The translations under genes were made by a program, and so were the position numbers. Shown here in pieces: positions 40,411-47,945 of a stretch of DNA of 64,000 bases; positions within the stretch are counted from its first letter, which is position 1; the number at the start of each line of letters is the position of its first letter. Origin of the DNA: Pseudomonas chlororaphis subsp. aurantiaca. Its GTDB lineage: Bacteria > Pseudomonadota > Gammaproteobacteria > Pseudomonadales > Pseudomonadaceae. The notes under the pieces were generated by a model. The model worked only from the letters and a program-made list of their open reading frames with translations, had not been told where the DNA came from and did not search any database. The stretch is taken from positions 6,076,001 through 6,140,000 of the forward strand of contig NZ_CP059162.1 in assembly GCF_013466605.1 (NCBI RefSeq), written 5' to 3'.

Positions 40411-41286
40411 TCAATGGCTGAGCATCTGCAACGGGGCGCTGCGGGTAATCGACTCTATGCGCTGCGCGCCAAGCCCGAACTCCTTGAACCATTGCCGGCT
40501 CAGGTCCAACCATGGGCGAATGTCCGGCTGGCTGGTCTGGCCCAGGTCCGAGCTGTAGACCACCCGTGGCAGCTCGCGCAATACCTCGCCGAAATCCTCC
40601 TTGCTCTGGTAGCCCAGCAAGTAGGTCAGCGCGGTCTGCTCGATGTAGAGCGAAGGCAGGCTCTTGAGCTCAAGAAGGTCGGCCGCGCTCAGTCCGGTCA
40701 GCGGATTGGCCGGCTGGTTGAGCATCAACCGCGGCACCTGCAGTCGATCCGCCGCCTCTACCAGCAAAAGCACCTCCTCGCGATTGGCATGGCCGGTGGA
40801 GATCACCACCGGATAATCCCGGCTCATCCGCAACACATCCAGGGTGGCGCGGTTCAATCGCTGGCGGTCATCGCTGACGGTCAGCGGCTTCACGGGGCGC
40901 TGGCCAAGGATCGGGTGACTCAATTCCCGAGCCAGCCGGCTGGTATGCGAGCGCCCCGTCACGGTGGGCAAATGCACGATAAAACGCAGGTCGGCGGCGC
41001 CGTGCTGGCACAGCGAGCATTCGACCACCCGCCAGTCGATGCCGCCGGCAATCTCGTTGAGCACGATCGAACCGGACACCGGCAGCCCTTGCTGGCGGGC
41101 TTCCCAGGCCTGGGCCGCGGTACAGCCCAGGTGGTTCTTGAGCACCACCCAGCCATCCCGCGCCCGATACTCGCTACCGGCCTGCAGCGCGCTGTGGCGC
41201 CGCAGATAAGCATCAGGGCCGGCATGGTAGTGGACATCGATGAAGCGTGCCCGGGCGGGCTCGGTTACCGCAGTCGACGCGCTCAT
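40411..41286 (-). CDS. DUF6282 metallohydrolase-like protein
   Basis: A 291-residue amidohydrolase-like TIM-barrel protein. The metal-binding opening is FIDVHYHAGPD (His19, His21). Later His and Asp residues (STGHANREE, VYSSDLGQ) fit the metal or proton-shuttle positions. No signal peptide is present, so it is cytoplasmic. The ATG overlaps the stop of an upstream reading frame by 4 bases (ATGA), implying a two-gene operon whose first gene is now mostly missing. The substrate is unknown. Confidence 0.78.
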   Translation of the reverse strand: MSASTAVTEPARARFIDVHYHAGPDAYLRRHSALQAGSEYRARDGWVVLKNHLGCTAAQAWEARQQGLPVSGSIVLNEIAGGIDWRVVECSLCQHGAADLRFIVHLPTVTGRSHTSRLARELSHPILGQRPVKPLTVSDDRQRLNRATLDVLRMSRDYPVVISTGHANREEVLLLVEAADRLQVPRLMLNQPANPLTGLSAADLLELKSLPSLYIEQTALTYLLGYQSKEDFGEVLRELPRVVYSSDLGQTSQPDIRPWLDLSRQWFKEFGLGAQRIESITRSAPLQMLSH

Positions 41287-41450
41287 GCATGGGCCTCCAG
41301 GTCGATCCCCAGATGGCTGCGCACGCTGGCGCGCACCCGCGCGAGGTCATCCAGCAGCGGACGCATGCCCGCGCCGGGAACGCCCACCGCCAGATGCTGC
41401 GCGGACGCCTGGAAACTGACATTGGTCGCCCTGACCAGTTGCGAACTCTC
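41283..41450 (-). pseudogene. 3' remnant of an unidentified gene upstream of the DUF6282 gene
   Basis: The last about 50 codons of a reading frame end at a TGA that overlaps the DUF6282 start (ATGA), a typical operon junction. The remnant reads like a globular C-terminus (for example HLAVGVPGAGMRPLLDD). Upstream on this strand the frame continues into the antisense of an EamA transporter, so the body of the gene has been lost, probably by deletion. I cannot name the family. Confidence 0.5.
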
Positions 41451-42351
41451 GCTGGCAATACTCGTCACGCTGGTCTGGGGCCTGAACTTTCCCATCACCA
41501 AGCTGGGGCTGCGCTCGATCGATCCCTTCGTGCTGACCGCCATACGCTTCGCCCTGGCCGCCCTGCCGCTGGTGTTCTTCATCAAGCGCCCCGCCATCAG
41601 GTTCAGCTATGTCGTCGCCCATGGCCTCATCTTCGGGTTGGGTATGTGGGGCGTGATCAATTACGGCATCCAGGTCGGCGTCAGCCCGGGCATTGCCTCG
41701 CTGATCATCCAGCTCAGCGTGTTCTTCACCATGGGTTGGGGCGCGTTGCTGTTCGAGGAAAGGCTTCGCGGTGCGCAACTTCTGGGCGCCGTGCTGGCCA
41801 TGATCGGGCTGGTCGGCATTATTTCAACCCAACAAGGGGACCATGCCCTCTTTGGTGTAATGCTGATTGTGTTCAGTGCCGTCGCCTGGAGCATCGGCAA
41901 CGTCATCATCAAGAAATCCGCCGTCAAAGAGATCTTTTCGTTCATGGTCTGGGCCAGCCTGTTTCCGCCCATCCCACTGTTTCTGCTGGCCTGGCTGATG
42001 CATGGCGGCGCACCTTTCGAGAACCTGCAAAGCAGTCTCGACCTGACGGCGGCGCTGTCGATTCTGTTCCAGGTTTACCTGGCCACCCATTTCGCCTATT
42101 GGGGCTGGAACTCGTTGCTGAAGCGGTATCCCGTTTCGACGGTAGCGCCGCTGTCGTTGCTGATTCCGGTGTTTGGCATCGGCAGTTCGATGCTGATCCT
42201 AGGCGAACACATCTCGACCCCGAACATGATCTCTATCGTGGTGATCATTGCAGGGTTGGCGGTAGGCCTCTATCGCAAGACGCCTGCGCCCTCCGCGGCA
42301 CTGTCCCCAACAGGACGGCGTGCCGCTGAACCGGCTGGCGCCAAGAAGTGA
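41422..42351 (+). CDS. EamA/RhaT-family (DMT) transporter, 5' end probably lost
   Basis: Ten membrane helices typical of the drug/metabolite transporter family, starting with LSLAILVTLVWGLNFPITK. No ATG or GTG lies in frame at the expected place. The best available start is a TTG at 41422 (or CTG at 41431) with no ribosome site. The upstream sequence is the opposite-strand remnant of another gene. The 5' end thus appears joined to foreign sequence, and expression is doubtful. The body is otherwise intact and complete at the 3' end. The substrate is unknown, possibly amino acids or other metabolites. Confidence 0.75.
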   Translation: MVALTSCELSLAILVTLVWGLNFPITKLGLRSIDPFVLTAIRFALAALPLVFFIKRPAIRFSYVVAHGLIFGLGMWGVINYGIQVGVSPGIASLIIQLSVFFTMGWGALLFEERLRGAQLLGAVLAMIGLVGIISTQQGDHALFGVMLIVFSAVAWSIGNVIIKKSAVKEIFSFMVWASLFPPIPLFLLAWLMHGGAPFENLQSSLDLTAALSILFQVYLATHFAYWGWNSLLKRYPVSTVAPLSLLIPVFGIGSSMLILGEHISTPNMISIVVIIAGLAVGLYRKTPAPSAALSPTGRRAAEPAGAKK

Positions 42352-42612
42352 CCACAACCTGCGACCTGCGGGTAGCGGACTTTTTTCGGATGGTTTTGCG
42401 CCCGGGGCCATGGACTTTCGGCACCTCGACGTAAAGCTCTTCGCTTTCTATTGAGCGACTTTTCCTAGAAACCCCAACCCGCTTGCGCCTGCCAAACCTG
42501 CTGCCTAGGCTCGGCCTGTCACTGCCAATTCAGTGATCGGGTTTAGCAGCTCGGAACATCGCATTGGGCGTATAGCGTCACCTACCGTCTGACTGAGTCA
42601 GCACGTCATGGT

Positions 42613-42681
42613 GGCTGTGCGCAGGGCACCTTCGGGTGCGCCGGTTTCCAATGTGATCGGCCTGCTAACCTGCGCACAGCC
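42613..42681 (+). ncRNA. C4/ash-type phage immunity RNA element
   Basis: GGCTGTGCGCAGG (42613-42625) and CCTGCGCACAGCC (42669-42681) form a perfect 13-bp outer stem. Inside are GCACC-TTCG-GGTGC (42626-42639, a stable UUCG loop) and a second hairpin closed by GCCG/CGGC (about 42639-42660). This three-way layout resembles the C4 antisense RNA of P1/P7-like phages. A reading frame starting MVAVRRAPSGAPVS at 42608 is typical of ash/Icd-like leaders. Identity is from recall and structure, not a database search. Most of the 370-base gap 42352-42721 otherwise shows nothing I can assign. Confidence 0.6.
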
Positions 42682-42721
42682 GCCTCCCTTTCGTTTAGCT
42701 GCGCCACTGGCAGCGCCCCCG

Positions 42722-43016
42722 TCAAGACGCCCCATGCACCCGCGCCGTCATATCCAGCCCCAGGGCGCGCATCACCGCCAGCAGGGTCTTCAGGGTCGGG
42801 TTGCCCTTTTCACTGAACGAGCGGTACAGCTGCTCGCGGGACAGCCCGGTTTCATGGGCCAGTTCGGTCATGCCCTTGGCCCGCGCCACCACGCCCAGGG
42901 CTTTGGCGATATAGCCGGCATCGGCCGGTCTCGAAGGCGTCCGCCATGAACAGGGCAATGGCTTGGGGGTCGCGCAAGGCCGTGGCGGGGTCATAGTCGA
43001 ATAGCGGTTCGTTCAT
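42722..43016 (-). pseudogene. Frameshifted HI1420-type (HigA-like) antitoxin
   Basis: The N-terminal half begins MNEPLFDYDPATALRD. The C-terminal half, in another frame, reads AKALGVVARAKGMTELAHE and then the helix-turn-helix TGLSREQLYRSFSEKGNPT. One extra base near 42923 (CGG-CC region) breaks the frame. With that base removed the gene is 294 bases, or 97 residues, the normal length of this addiction-module antidote family. The start overlaps the intended toxin stop by 4 bases (ATGA). Confidence 0.85.
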
Positions 43017-43314
43017 GATCGACTCCAACGACGGGCCAGGGTATTTGGCCAGTCCGATATCGCGGCTCTGGCGACTCTTGTCGCCGCCGCACAACAGGAC
43101 GACGAGTTGCAGGCCACACTGCTGGAAGTAAACCCGGTAGCCCGGCCCGTAATGGCTGCGCAACTCACTGACGCCTTCACCTACCGGGGACACGTCCCCG
43201 GCAAGGCCATTGGCCAGGCGAAAAATCCGCGCAGCGATCAAAGCCCTGGCTCTGGAATCCTTGAGCCTGTTTTCCCACTCCATATAAGGTCGCGGTCTGT
43301 TTGATCTCGATCAC
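43013..43314 (-). pseudogene. Frameshifted HI1419-type (RelE/HigB-like) toxin
   Basis: A RelE/ParE-fold ribonuclease toxin in which two single-base insertions disrupt the frame. The N-terminus from a GTG at 43314 reads VIEIKQTAT, then shifts near 43284-43287. The main body MEWENRLKDSRARALIAARI through VVLLCGGDKSRQSRDI is intact. A second extra base at 43039-43041 throws the C-terminus out of frame. Removing both bases gives exactly 300 bases, 99 residues, ending in TGA that overlaps the antitoxin ATG. The pair is therefore a dead toxin-antitoxin operon. Confidence 0.85.
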
Positions 43315-43323
43315 GCCGCAACC

Positions 43324-43339
43324 GTAGTTTAAAGACTAC
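43324..43339. promoter_or_regulatory. Inverted repeat upstream of the toxin-antitoxin remnant
   Basis: GTAGT-TTAAAG-ACTAC lies 10 bases upstream of the toxin start. It is a plausible operator for the antitoxin. Confidence 0.4.
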
Positions 43340-43486
43340 GCGGTATTTGAAAGTGTATTTGTATTGCAAGGCACTGCCAGCGCACAGGCCGATAGCGATC
43401 CGGGCCACAGCGTGTTGAAATCGAGCACTCGGCCACAACCTGATGTCTCAACGGCTCAATGTCTTAACTCCTGTAAGGACGTCCCC

Positions 43487-43936
43487 ATGAGAAAGCTGTT
43501 CCCCTTGCTGCTGCTCGCCGCGGCTTTCCATCAACCCCTCGCCCTCGCCGATTGCGCCAGCTCGCCCAAGCCGGTGGCCGAGGCCTTCTACAACTGGTAC
43601 CTGCAGAGTTTCAGCAACGAAAAAGACCCGATCACCGATGACCTGCCGCACCTGCAGCAGTACGTCACCCAAGCGCTGATCGAACGGATCAAGAAACAGA
43701 TGAGCAGCCCCGAAGGGCTGGAAGAGGACTACTTTCTCAAGACCCAGGATTACATGGATGAGTGGCTGACCCAGATCAAGGTCAGCGAACCGCAGGTGCA
43801 AGGCACCTCGGCGCGCGAGTCGGTGACCCTGGGCAATACGCCGGACACCACGCAGATCGTCGATCTGCTGCTGGTCAAGGACAAGGGCTGCTAGAAGATC
43901 AACGAGGTGCTGGCCACCACGGATCAGAGCGAGTGA
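43487..43936 (+). pseudogene. DUF3828-like secreted protein with an amber stop
   Basis: A small periplasmic protein with signal peptide MRKLFPLLLLAAAFHQPLALA and a mature part starting DCASSPKP. The frame is interrupted by TAG at 43892-43894 after DKGC. It then continues KINEVLATTDQSE to a TGA at 43934-43936. The family pattern Gly-Cys-Trp-Lys-Ile suggests that a TGG Trp codon mutated to TAG. The truncated product would be 135 instead of 149 residues. The function is unknown. Confidence 0.72.
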
Positions 43937-43960
43937 TCCGCGGCGGCCGGCCAGGCAGGG

Positions 43961-44965
43961 TCAGATATCGAGAATGATCTTGCCGAAGTGCTGGTTGCTT
44001 TCCTGGTAGCGGAAGGCATCGACTATCGCATCCAGAGCGAAATGCTTGTCGAGGATCGGATGCATGCCGTTGGCATCGATGGCACGGACCATGTCCTGCT
44101 GCTGCCGGCGGTTACCCACCAGCACGCCTTGCAGGCGCAGTTGCTTGACCAGCGCGGTAACGATCGGGAATTCGCCGGCCACGCCGGTCAGGATGCCGAT
44201 CACCGAGATATGGCCACCGGCCCGGGCGGCGATCATCGACTGCTCCAGGGTGGCCGGACCGCCGACTTCGACCACGTGGTCGACGCCACGGCCGGCGGTG
44301 AGTTTCTGCACGGTTTCGCCCCAGGCAGGGTCCTCGCGGTAGTTGATCAAGTGATCGGCGCCGAGGGCTTTCAGCCGCTCCAGCTTGGCATCGCTGGACG
44401 AGGTGGCGATCACGGTGGCGCCGAGCATCTTGGCGAATTGCAGGGCGAAGATCGACACGCCGCCGGTGCCTTGCACCAGCACGGTATCGCCGGCGGTCAC
44501 CCGGCCGTCGTCCACCAGCGCACGCCAGGCGGTGAGGCCGGCGGTGGTCAGGGTCGCGGCTTCGGCGTGGCTCCAGCCCTTGGGCGCACGGGTGAAGGAG
44601 GTGGCGCGGGCGGTAACGACTTCACGGGCGTAACCGTCCAGGCCGTCGCCCGGCACCGTGGCAAAGCCGACGACATTGGGCCGGCCGTCCAGCCACTCGG
44701 GGAAGAAGGTGCTGACCACCGAGTCGCCGACGGCGAATTCACTGACCCCCTCACCCACGGCGATCACTTCACCGGCGCCATCGGCCATCGGGATGCGCGA
44801 CTCAGTCGGCCCCCACATGCCGCTGACCACCGCGAAATCGTGGTAGTTGAGGGAGCTGGCGCGCAGGCGCACGGTGATTTCGCCCGCTTGTGGCGCCGCG
44901 GCCGGAGCCTCGCCGAGCACTACTTTGTCGTAGCCACCACCGGGTTGTACGTAGATTGCTTTCAT
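43961..44965 (-). CDS. Medium-chain NAD(P)-dependent alcohol dehydrogenase / quinone oxidoreductase-like
   Basis: A 334-residue MDR-family oxidoreductase. The N-terminal GroES-like domain has SSLNYHDFAVVSG and GAGEVIAVGEGV. The cofactor domain has VQGTGGVSIFALQFAK (about 164-179). The structural-zinc cysteines of classical alcohol dehydrogenases are absent, so it groups with the zinc-independent quinone-reductase-like members. It is preceded by an ArsR-type gene on the same strand, and an inverted repeat (44991-45012) overlaps its leader. It is probably controlled by that repressor. The substrate is unknown. Confidence 0.9.
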   Translation of the reverse strand: MKAIYVQPGGGYDKVVLGEAPAAAPQAGEITVRLRASSLNYHDFAVVSGMWGPTESRIPMADGAGEVIAVGEGVSEFAVGDSVVSTFFPEWLDGRPNVVGFATVPGDGLDGYAREVVTARATSFTRAPKGWSHAEAATLTTAGLTAWRALVDDGRVTAGDTVLVQGTGGVSIFALQFAKMLGATVIATSSSDAKLERLKALGADHLINYREDPAWGETVQKLTAGRGVDHVVEVGGPATLEQSMIAARAGGHISVIGILTGVAGEFPIVTALVKQLRLQGVLVGNRRQQQDMVRAIDANGMHPILDKHFALDAIVDAFRYQESNQHFGKIILDI

Positions 44966-44990
44966 GAACAGATCCTCCTGGGTTGCCTTT

Positions 44991-45012
44991 CATTTCGAAA
45001 AATAACGAAATG
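44991..45012. promoter_or_regulatory. Candidate ArsR-type operator upstream of the oxidoreductase gene
   Basis: CATTTCG (44991-44997) and CGAAATG (45006-45012) form a perfect 7-bp inverted repeat with an 8-base A/T-rich spacer. It lies 26 bases before the oxidoreductase start. A CGAAATG half-site recurs at 45351 before arsR. Confidence 0.55.
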
Positions 45013-45027
45013 TTCAAGTAAAAAAAC

Positions 45028-45327
45028 TCAGAGCTCGCGTTTCAGTTGCTCGGTAAAGGCCGCAATAGCGGCTTCGTTACGGCGAAAGTAAGTCCACTTG
45101 CCAATGCGCGTGGCCTCGACCAGACCCGCCTGCTGCAGGATCGCCAGGTGGCTGGAGGTACTGGACGCCGAAAGCGCGGCCTTGTGCTGCAGATGAGTCA
45201 TGCAGATGCCGATTTCTTTCGGTGCGTCATGCCCCTGGGGTGGAAAGTTGCCTTCCGGGTCCTTCAGCCATTCAAGCATCTGCATACGGATGTCGCTGGC
45301 CAGCGCTTTGATTTGATCGATGAGCAT
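45028..45327 (-). CDS. ArsR-family winged-helix repressor
   Basis: A 99-residue ArsR/SmtB-fold regulator with the recognition helix SASSTSSHLAILQQAGLV (about 54-71) and the wing TRIGKWTYFRRN. The metal-binding ELCVC motif of classical ArsR proteins is missing; only one Cys is present (about position 42), so it likely senses something other than arsenite. The start codon directly follows one arm of a 12-bp perfect inverted repeat and has no ribosome site. It is upstream of the oxidoreductase gene on the same strand. Confidence 0.88.
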   Translation of the reverse strand: MLIDQIKALASDIRMQMLEWLKDPEGNFPPQGHDAPKEIGICMTHLQHKAALSASSTSSHLAILQQAGLVEATRIGKWTYFRRNEAAIAAFTEQLKREL

Positions 45328-45383
45328 GGCGGGGATATTACGGACTTTTACGAAATGATCAAGACCTGAGCAATATCCCCGCC
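45328..45383 (-). promoter_or_regulatory. 12-bp perfect inverted repeat abutting the arsR start codon
   Basis: GGCGGGGATATT (45328-45339) and AATATCCCCGCC (45372-45383) are exact reverse complements separated by 32 bases. On the minus strand the 3' arm ends at the base before the arsR ATG. It could form a leader hairpin that controls translation, or serve as a transcription-factor site. Confidence 0.5.
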
Positions 45384-45390
45384 CCTCTTC

Positions 45391-46482
45391 CTATTGCTTG
45401 GGCTCGACGATCGGACCCGGCGCTTTCACCTGGGTCATCAGGTCATCGTCCCACTGCCCCTCCACCTTGATCTGGGCCAGGGCCCCCAGCTCCATGGCCT
45501 CGATCAGGTTGTGGCTGAGGTACACGTAGGTGCCCGGTTGCTTGAAGGTGTACAGCGCCGCCACCGCGGAGCCGCCAGGGATAAACCAGGTTTCCATGTT
45601 GCGTTGCGGCGGGTTGGCGAATTTGCCGGTGGTCCAGACCCAGTCGCCATGGCCGCCAATCAGGTGCGGACGGCTGTCGCGGTTGGCCTGGGAATGGATG
45701 AACAGCACGCTTTCACCGACCTTGGAGGTCAGCGCGTTGGCCCCGGTCAGGGCTCCGACCCGGCCGTTGAACACCACATGGCTCGGGGTCAGGGTGCGCA
45801 TGACCGCGCGGGTGTCCTGATAGCTGGACGCCAGGTCCGGGTAGTCCTTGTAGTGGCCGTCCTTGTCCTTGGGGATATACAGGTCGGACTCGCCGATGGT
45901 GTAGACGCGGTCGTAATGCAGGGGCTTGCCCTGAGGATCACGCAGGCCGTCACGGGGCAATACCATCAGCGCGCCGTTCATGCCCGACACCACATGCCAT
46001 GGCACCATGCCTTGCGGCGCACAGTGGTAGACAAAGGTGCCGCTGCGGTCGGCCTTGAAGCGCAGCACCACTTCCTGCCCCGGCACCACCTGGGTCAGGC
46101 CCGCCCCGCCCAGGGCGCCAGTGGCCGCGTGAAAGTCGACGTTATGGGGCATGCTGTTGGTCGCCGGATTGACCAGCGTCAGCTCCACATAGTCTCCCTC
46201 ATGCACCACCAGGGTCGGGCCGGGCATGGAGCCGTTGAAGGTCATGGCCTGGAGCGTGGAGCCCTGGTCGTCGATGACCATTTTTTTCTCTTCGATACTC
46301 ATGCGGAACTGCACCACCTTGGGCGGCCCGCTGACCACCTGCTCATGGGGATGCACCAGCGGCGGCGCGACCAGATCGACCTTCACCCGCTGCAGGCCCT
46401 CGGCCCCACCGGCCAGCGCCAGGCTGCTGGCACAGCTGCCAAGCAGCACACAGGCCCCCAAGACACTTCGAAAAACACTCAT
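45391..46482 (-). CDS. nirK: Copper-containing nitrite reductase
   Basis: Periplasmic enzyme reducing nitrite to NO in denitrification. From the ATG at 46482 (AAGGAG upstream) it is 363 residues with a signal peptide ending near ALAG. All copper ligands are present. Type 1 copper: His113, Cys154, His163 and Met168. Type 2 copper: His118, His153 and the SHNL His near the C-terminus. The catalytic Asp116 and the GGHGD His complete the site. No nirV, nor or nos gene lies nearby, so nirK is solitary in this window. Confidence 0.95.
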   Translation of the reverse strand: MSVFRSVLGACVLLGSCASSLALAGGAEGLQRVKVDLVAPPLVHPHEQVVSGPPKVVQFRMSIEEKKMVIDDQGSTLQAMTFNGSMPGPTLVVHEGDYVELTLVNPATNSMPHNVDFHAATGALGGAGLTQVVPGQEVVLRFKADRSGTFVYHCAPQGMVPWHVVSGMNGALMVLPRDGLRDPQGKPLHYDRVYTIGESDLYIPKDKDGHYKDYPDLASSYQDTRAVMRTLTPSHVVFNGRVGALTGANALTSKVGESVLFIHSQANRDSRPHLIGGHGDWVWTTGKFANPPQRNMETWFIPGGSAVAALYTFKQPGTYVYLSHNLIEAMELGALAQIKVEGQWDDDLMTQVKAPGPIVEPKQ

Positions 46483-46541
46483 TGCAGCTTCTCCTTGCCA
46501 ATCAACGATGGGGCATTGCAAGGCAAGTGCGCGCAACTTTC

Positions 46542-46557
46542 CTTGTCGTAAAGCAAG
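46542..46557. promoter_or_regulatory. Candidate CRP/FNR-type (Anr/Dnr/NnrR) box upstream of nirK
   Basis: CTTG-TCGTAAAG-CAAG shows the TTG-N8-CAA spacing of FNR/NnrR sites, with imperfect inner bases. Its centre lies about 68 bases upstream of the nirK start codon, which fits a -41.5 activator position if transcription starts about 26 bases before the ATG. Confidence 0.45.
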
Positions 46558-46707
46558 AAATGGCGACAGAAGGTCAACCCGCACACCGTCCCCTGACCCA
46601 GGGCAGAAAATCGCCCTGCCGACCCGTTCGGCGAGCGCCGCTCATTTGCCCCAAACCCCCATGTCTGCTAGTGTCGCGCCGGTTTAACGTCAACCGGGAT
46701 AGCCGCC

Positions 46708-46950
46708 ATGGCCCGCAAAAAAGCTGCCTTAGATTTCGAACAATCCCTCGCCGACCTGCAAACGCTGGTCGAGCGTCTGGAGAACGGCGAGCTGTCGCTG
46801 GAAGACTCGTTGACCGCCTTCGAGCAAGGCATCGGCCTGACCCGCGATTGCCAGGCGGCGCTGGCCCAGGCCGAGCAGAAGGTACAGATCCTGCTGGAAC
46901 GCGATGGCGAGCTGGCCGAAGAACCCTTCGACGCGGAACAGCCAGAATGA
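46708..46950 (+). CDS. xseB: Exodeoxyribonuclease VII small subunit
   Basis: Small subunit of exonuclease VII, 80 residues. The family helix [20 protein letters not shown] and the following [12 protein letters not shown] are clear. The stop overlaps the ispA start (ATGA). The order xseB-ispA-dxs is conserved. Confidence 0.96.
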   Translation: MARKKAALDFEQSLADLQTLVERLENGELSLEDSLTAFEQGIGLTRDCQAALAQAEQKVQILLERDGELAEEPFDAEQPE

Positions 46951-47834
46951 TCGCGGCCTATCAGGCCAGCAGTCAGGCCCGGGTCAATGCTGCACTGGAA
47001 ACCCTGTTCCACGCGCCAAGCCCGGAGCTGGCCCGTCTTTACGAGGCCATGCGCTACAGCGTGATGAACGGCGGCAAGCGCGTACGCCCGCTGCTGGCCT
47101 ACGCCGCCTGCGAAGCCCTCGGCGCCCGGCCGGAGCAGGCCAACGGCGCGGCCTGCGCGGTGGAGCTGATCCACGCCTATTCCCTGGTGCACGACGATTT
47201 GCCGGCGATGGACGACGACGATCTGCGTCGCGGCCAGCCGACCACCCACAAAGCCTTCGATGAAGCCTGCGCGATTCTCGCCGGCGACGGTTTGCAGAGC
47301 CTGGCCTTCAGCGCCCTGCTCGACCCGCGCCTGAGCGACTCGAGCGCCGAGATCCGCCTGCAGATGGTCAGCGCACTGGCGCTGGCGGCGGGCCCGGCGG
47401 GCATGGTCGGCGGCCAGGCCATCGACCTCGGTTCGGTGGGCCTCAAGCTCGACCAGAAAGCCCTGGAATACATGCACCGGCACAAGACCGGCGCGCTGAT
47501 CGAGGCCAGCGTCAAGCTCGGCGCCCTGGCCAGCGGCCGGGCCGAGAAAGACGAGCTCAAGTCCCTGCAGGCCTATGCCCAGGCCATCGGCCTGGCGTTC
47601 CAGGTGCAGGACGACATTCTCGACGTGGAAAGCGATACCGCGACCCTCGGCAAACGCCAGGGTGCCGACATCGCCCGGGACAAACCGACCTACCCGGCCC
47701 TGCTCGGCCTGGAAGCGGCCAAGGCCTATGCCCTGGAGCTGCGCGATCAGGCCCTGCACGCACTGCGACCCTTTGACGCGGGCGCCGAGCCCCTGCGGGA
47801 GCTGGCGCGTTATATCGTCGAACGACGCAGTTGA
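46947..47834 (+). CDS. ispA: Farnesyl diphosphate synthase (geranyltranstransferase)
   Basis: Condenses IPP with DMAPP/GPP to make farnesyl diphosphate. A trans-prenyltransferase of 295 residues with the first Asp-rich motif [10 protein letters not shown] and the second DDILD (with [11 protein letters not shown] downstream). GGKRVRPLL is present near the N-terminus. The ATG overlaps the xseB stop by 4 bases. Confidence 0.97.
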   Translation: MIAAYQASSQARVNAALETLFHAPSPELARLYEAMRYSVMNGGKRVRPLLAYAACEALGARPEQANGAACAVELIHAYSLVHDDLPAMDDDDLRRGQPTTHKAFDEACAILAGDGLQSLAFSALLDPRLSDSSAEIRLQMVSALALAAGPAGMVGGQAIDLGSVGLKLDQKALEYMHRHKTGALIEASVKLGALASGRAEKDELKSLQAYAQAIGLAFQVQDDILDVESDTATLGKRQGADIARDKPTYPALLGLEAAKAYALELRDQALHALRPFDAGAEPLRELARYIVERRS

Positions 47835-47945
47835 TCGACCCCGGCGCGGCAGACCGCATATCGGCCAAGTTCCGCGCTCTGCGTGGGCAGCTTGCGATGC
47901 ATAAGGTAAACTGCCGCCTCTTTTATACCTATAACGATTCGCCTG

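Noticed and set aside
42608..42949. A 113-codon plus-strand frame beginning MVAVRRAPS as a full gene
   Set aside because: Beyond the leader it is antisense to the toxin-antitoxin remnant; only the first part resembles an ash-type leader, so it is treated as part of the RNA element.
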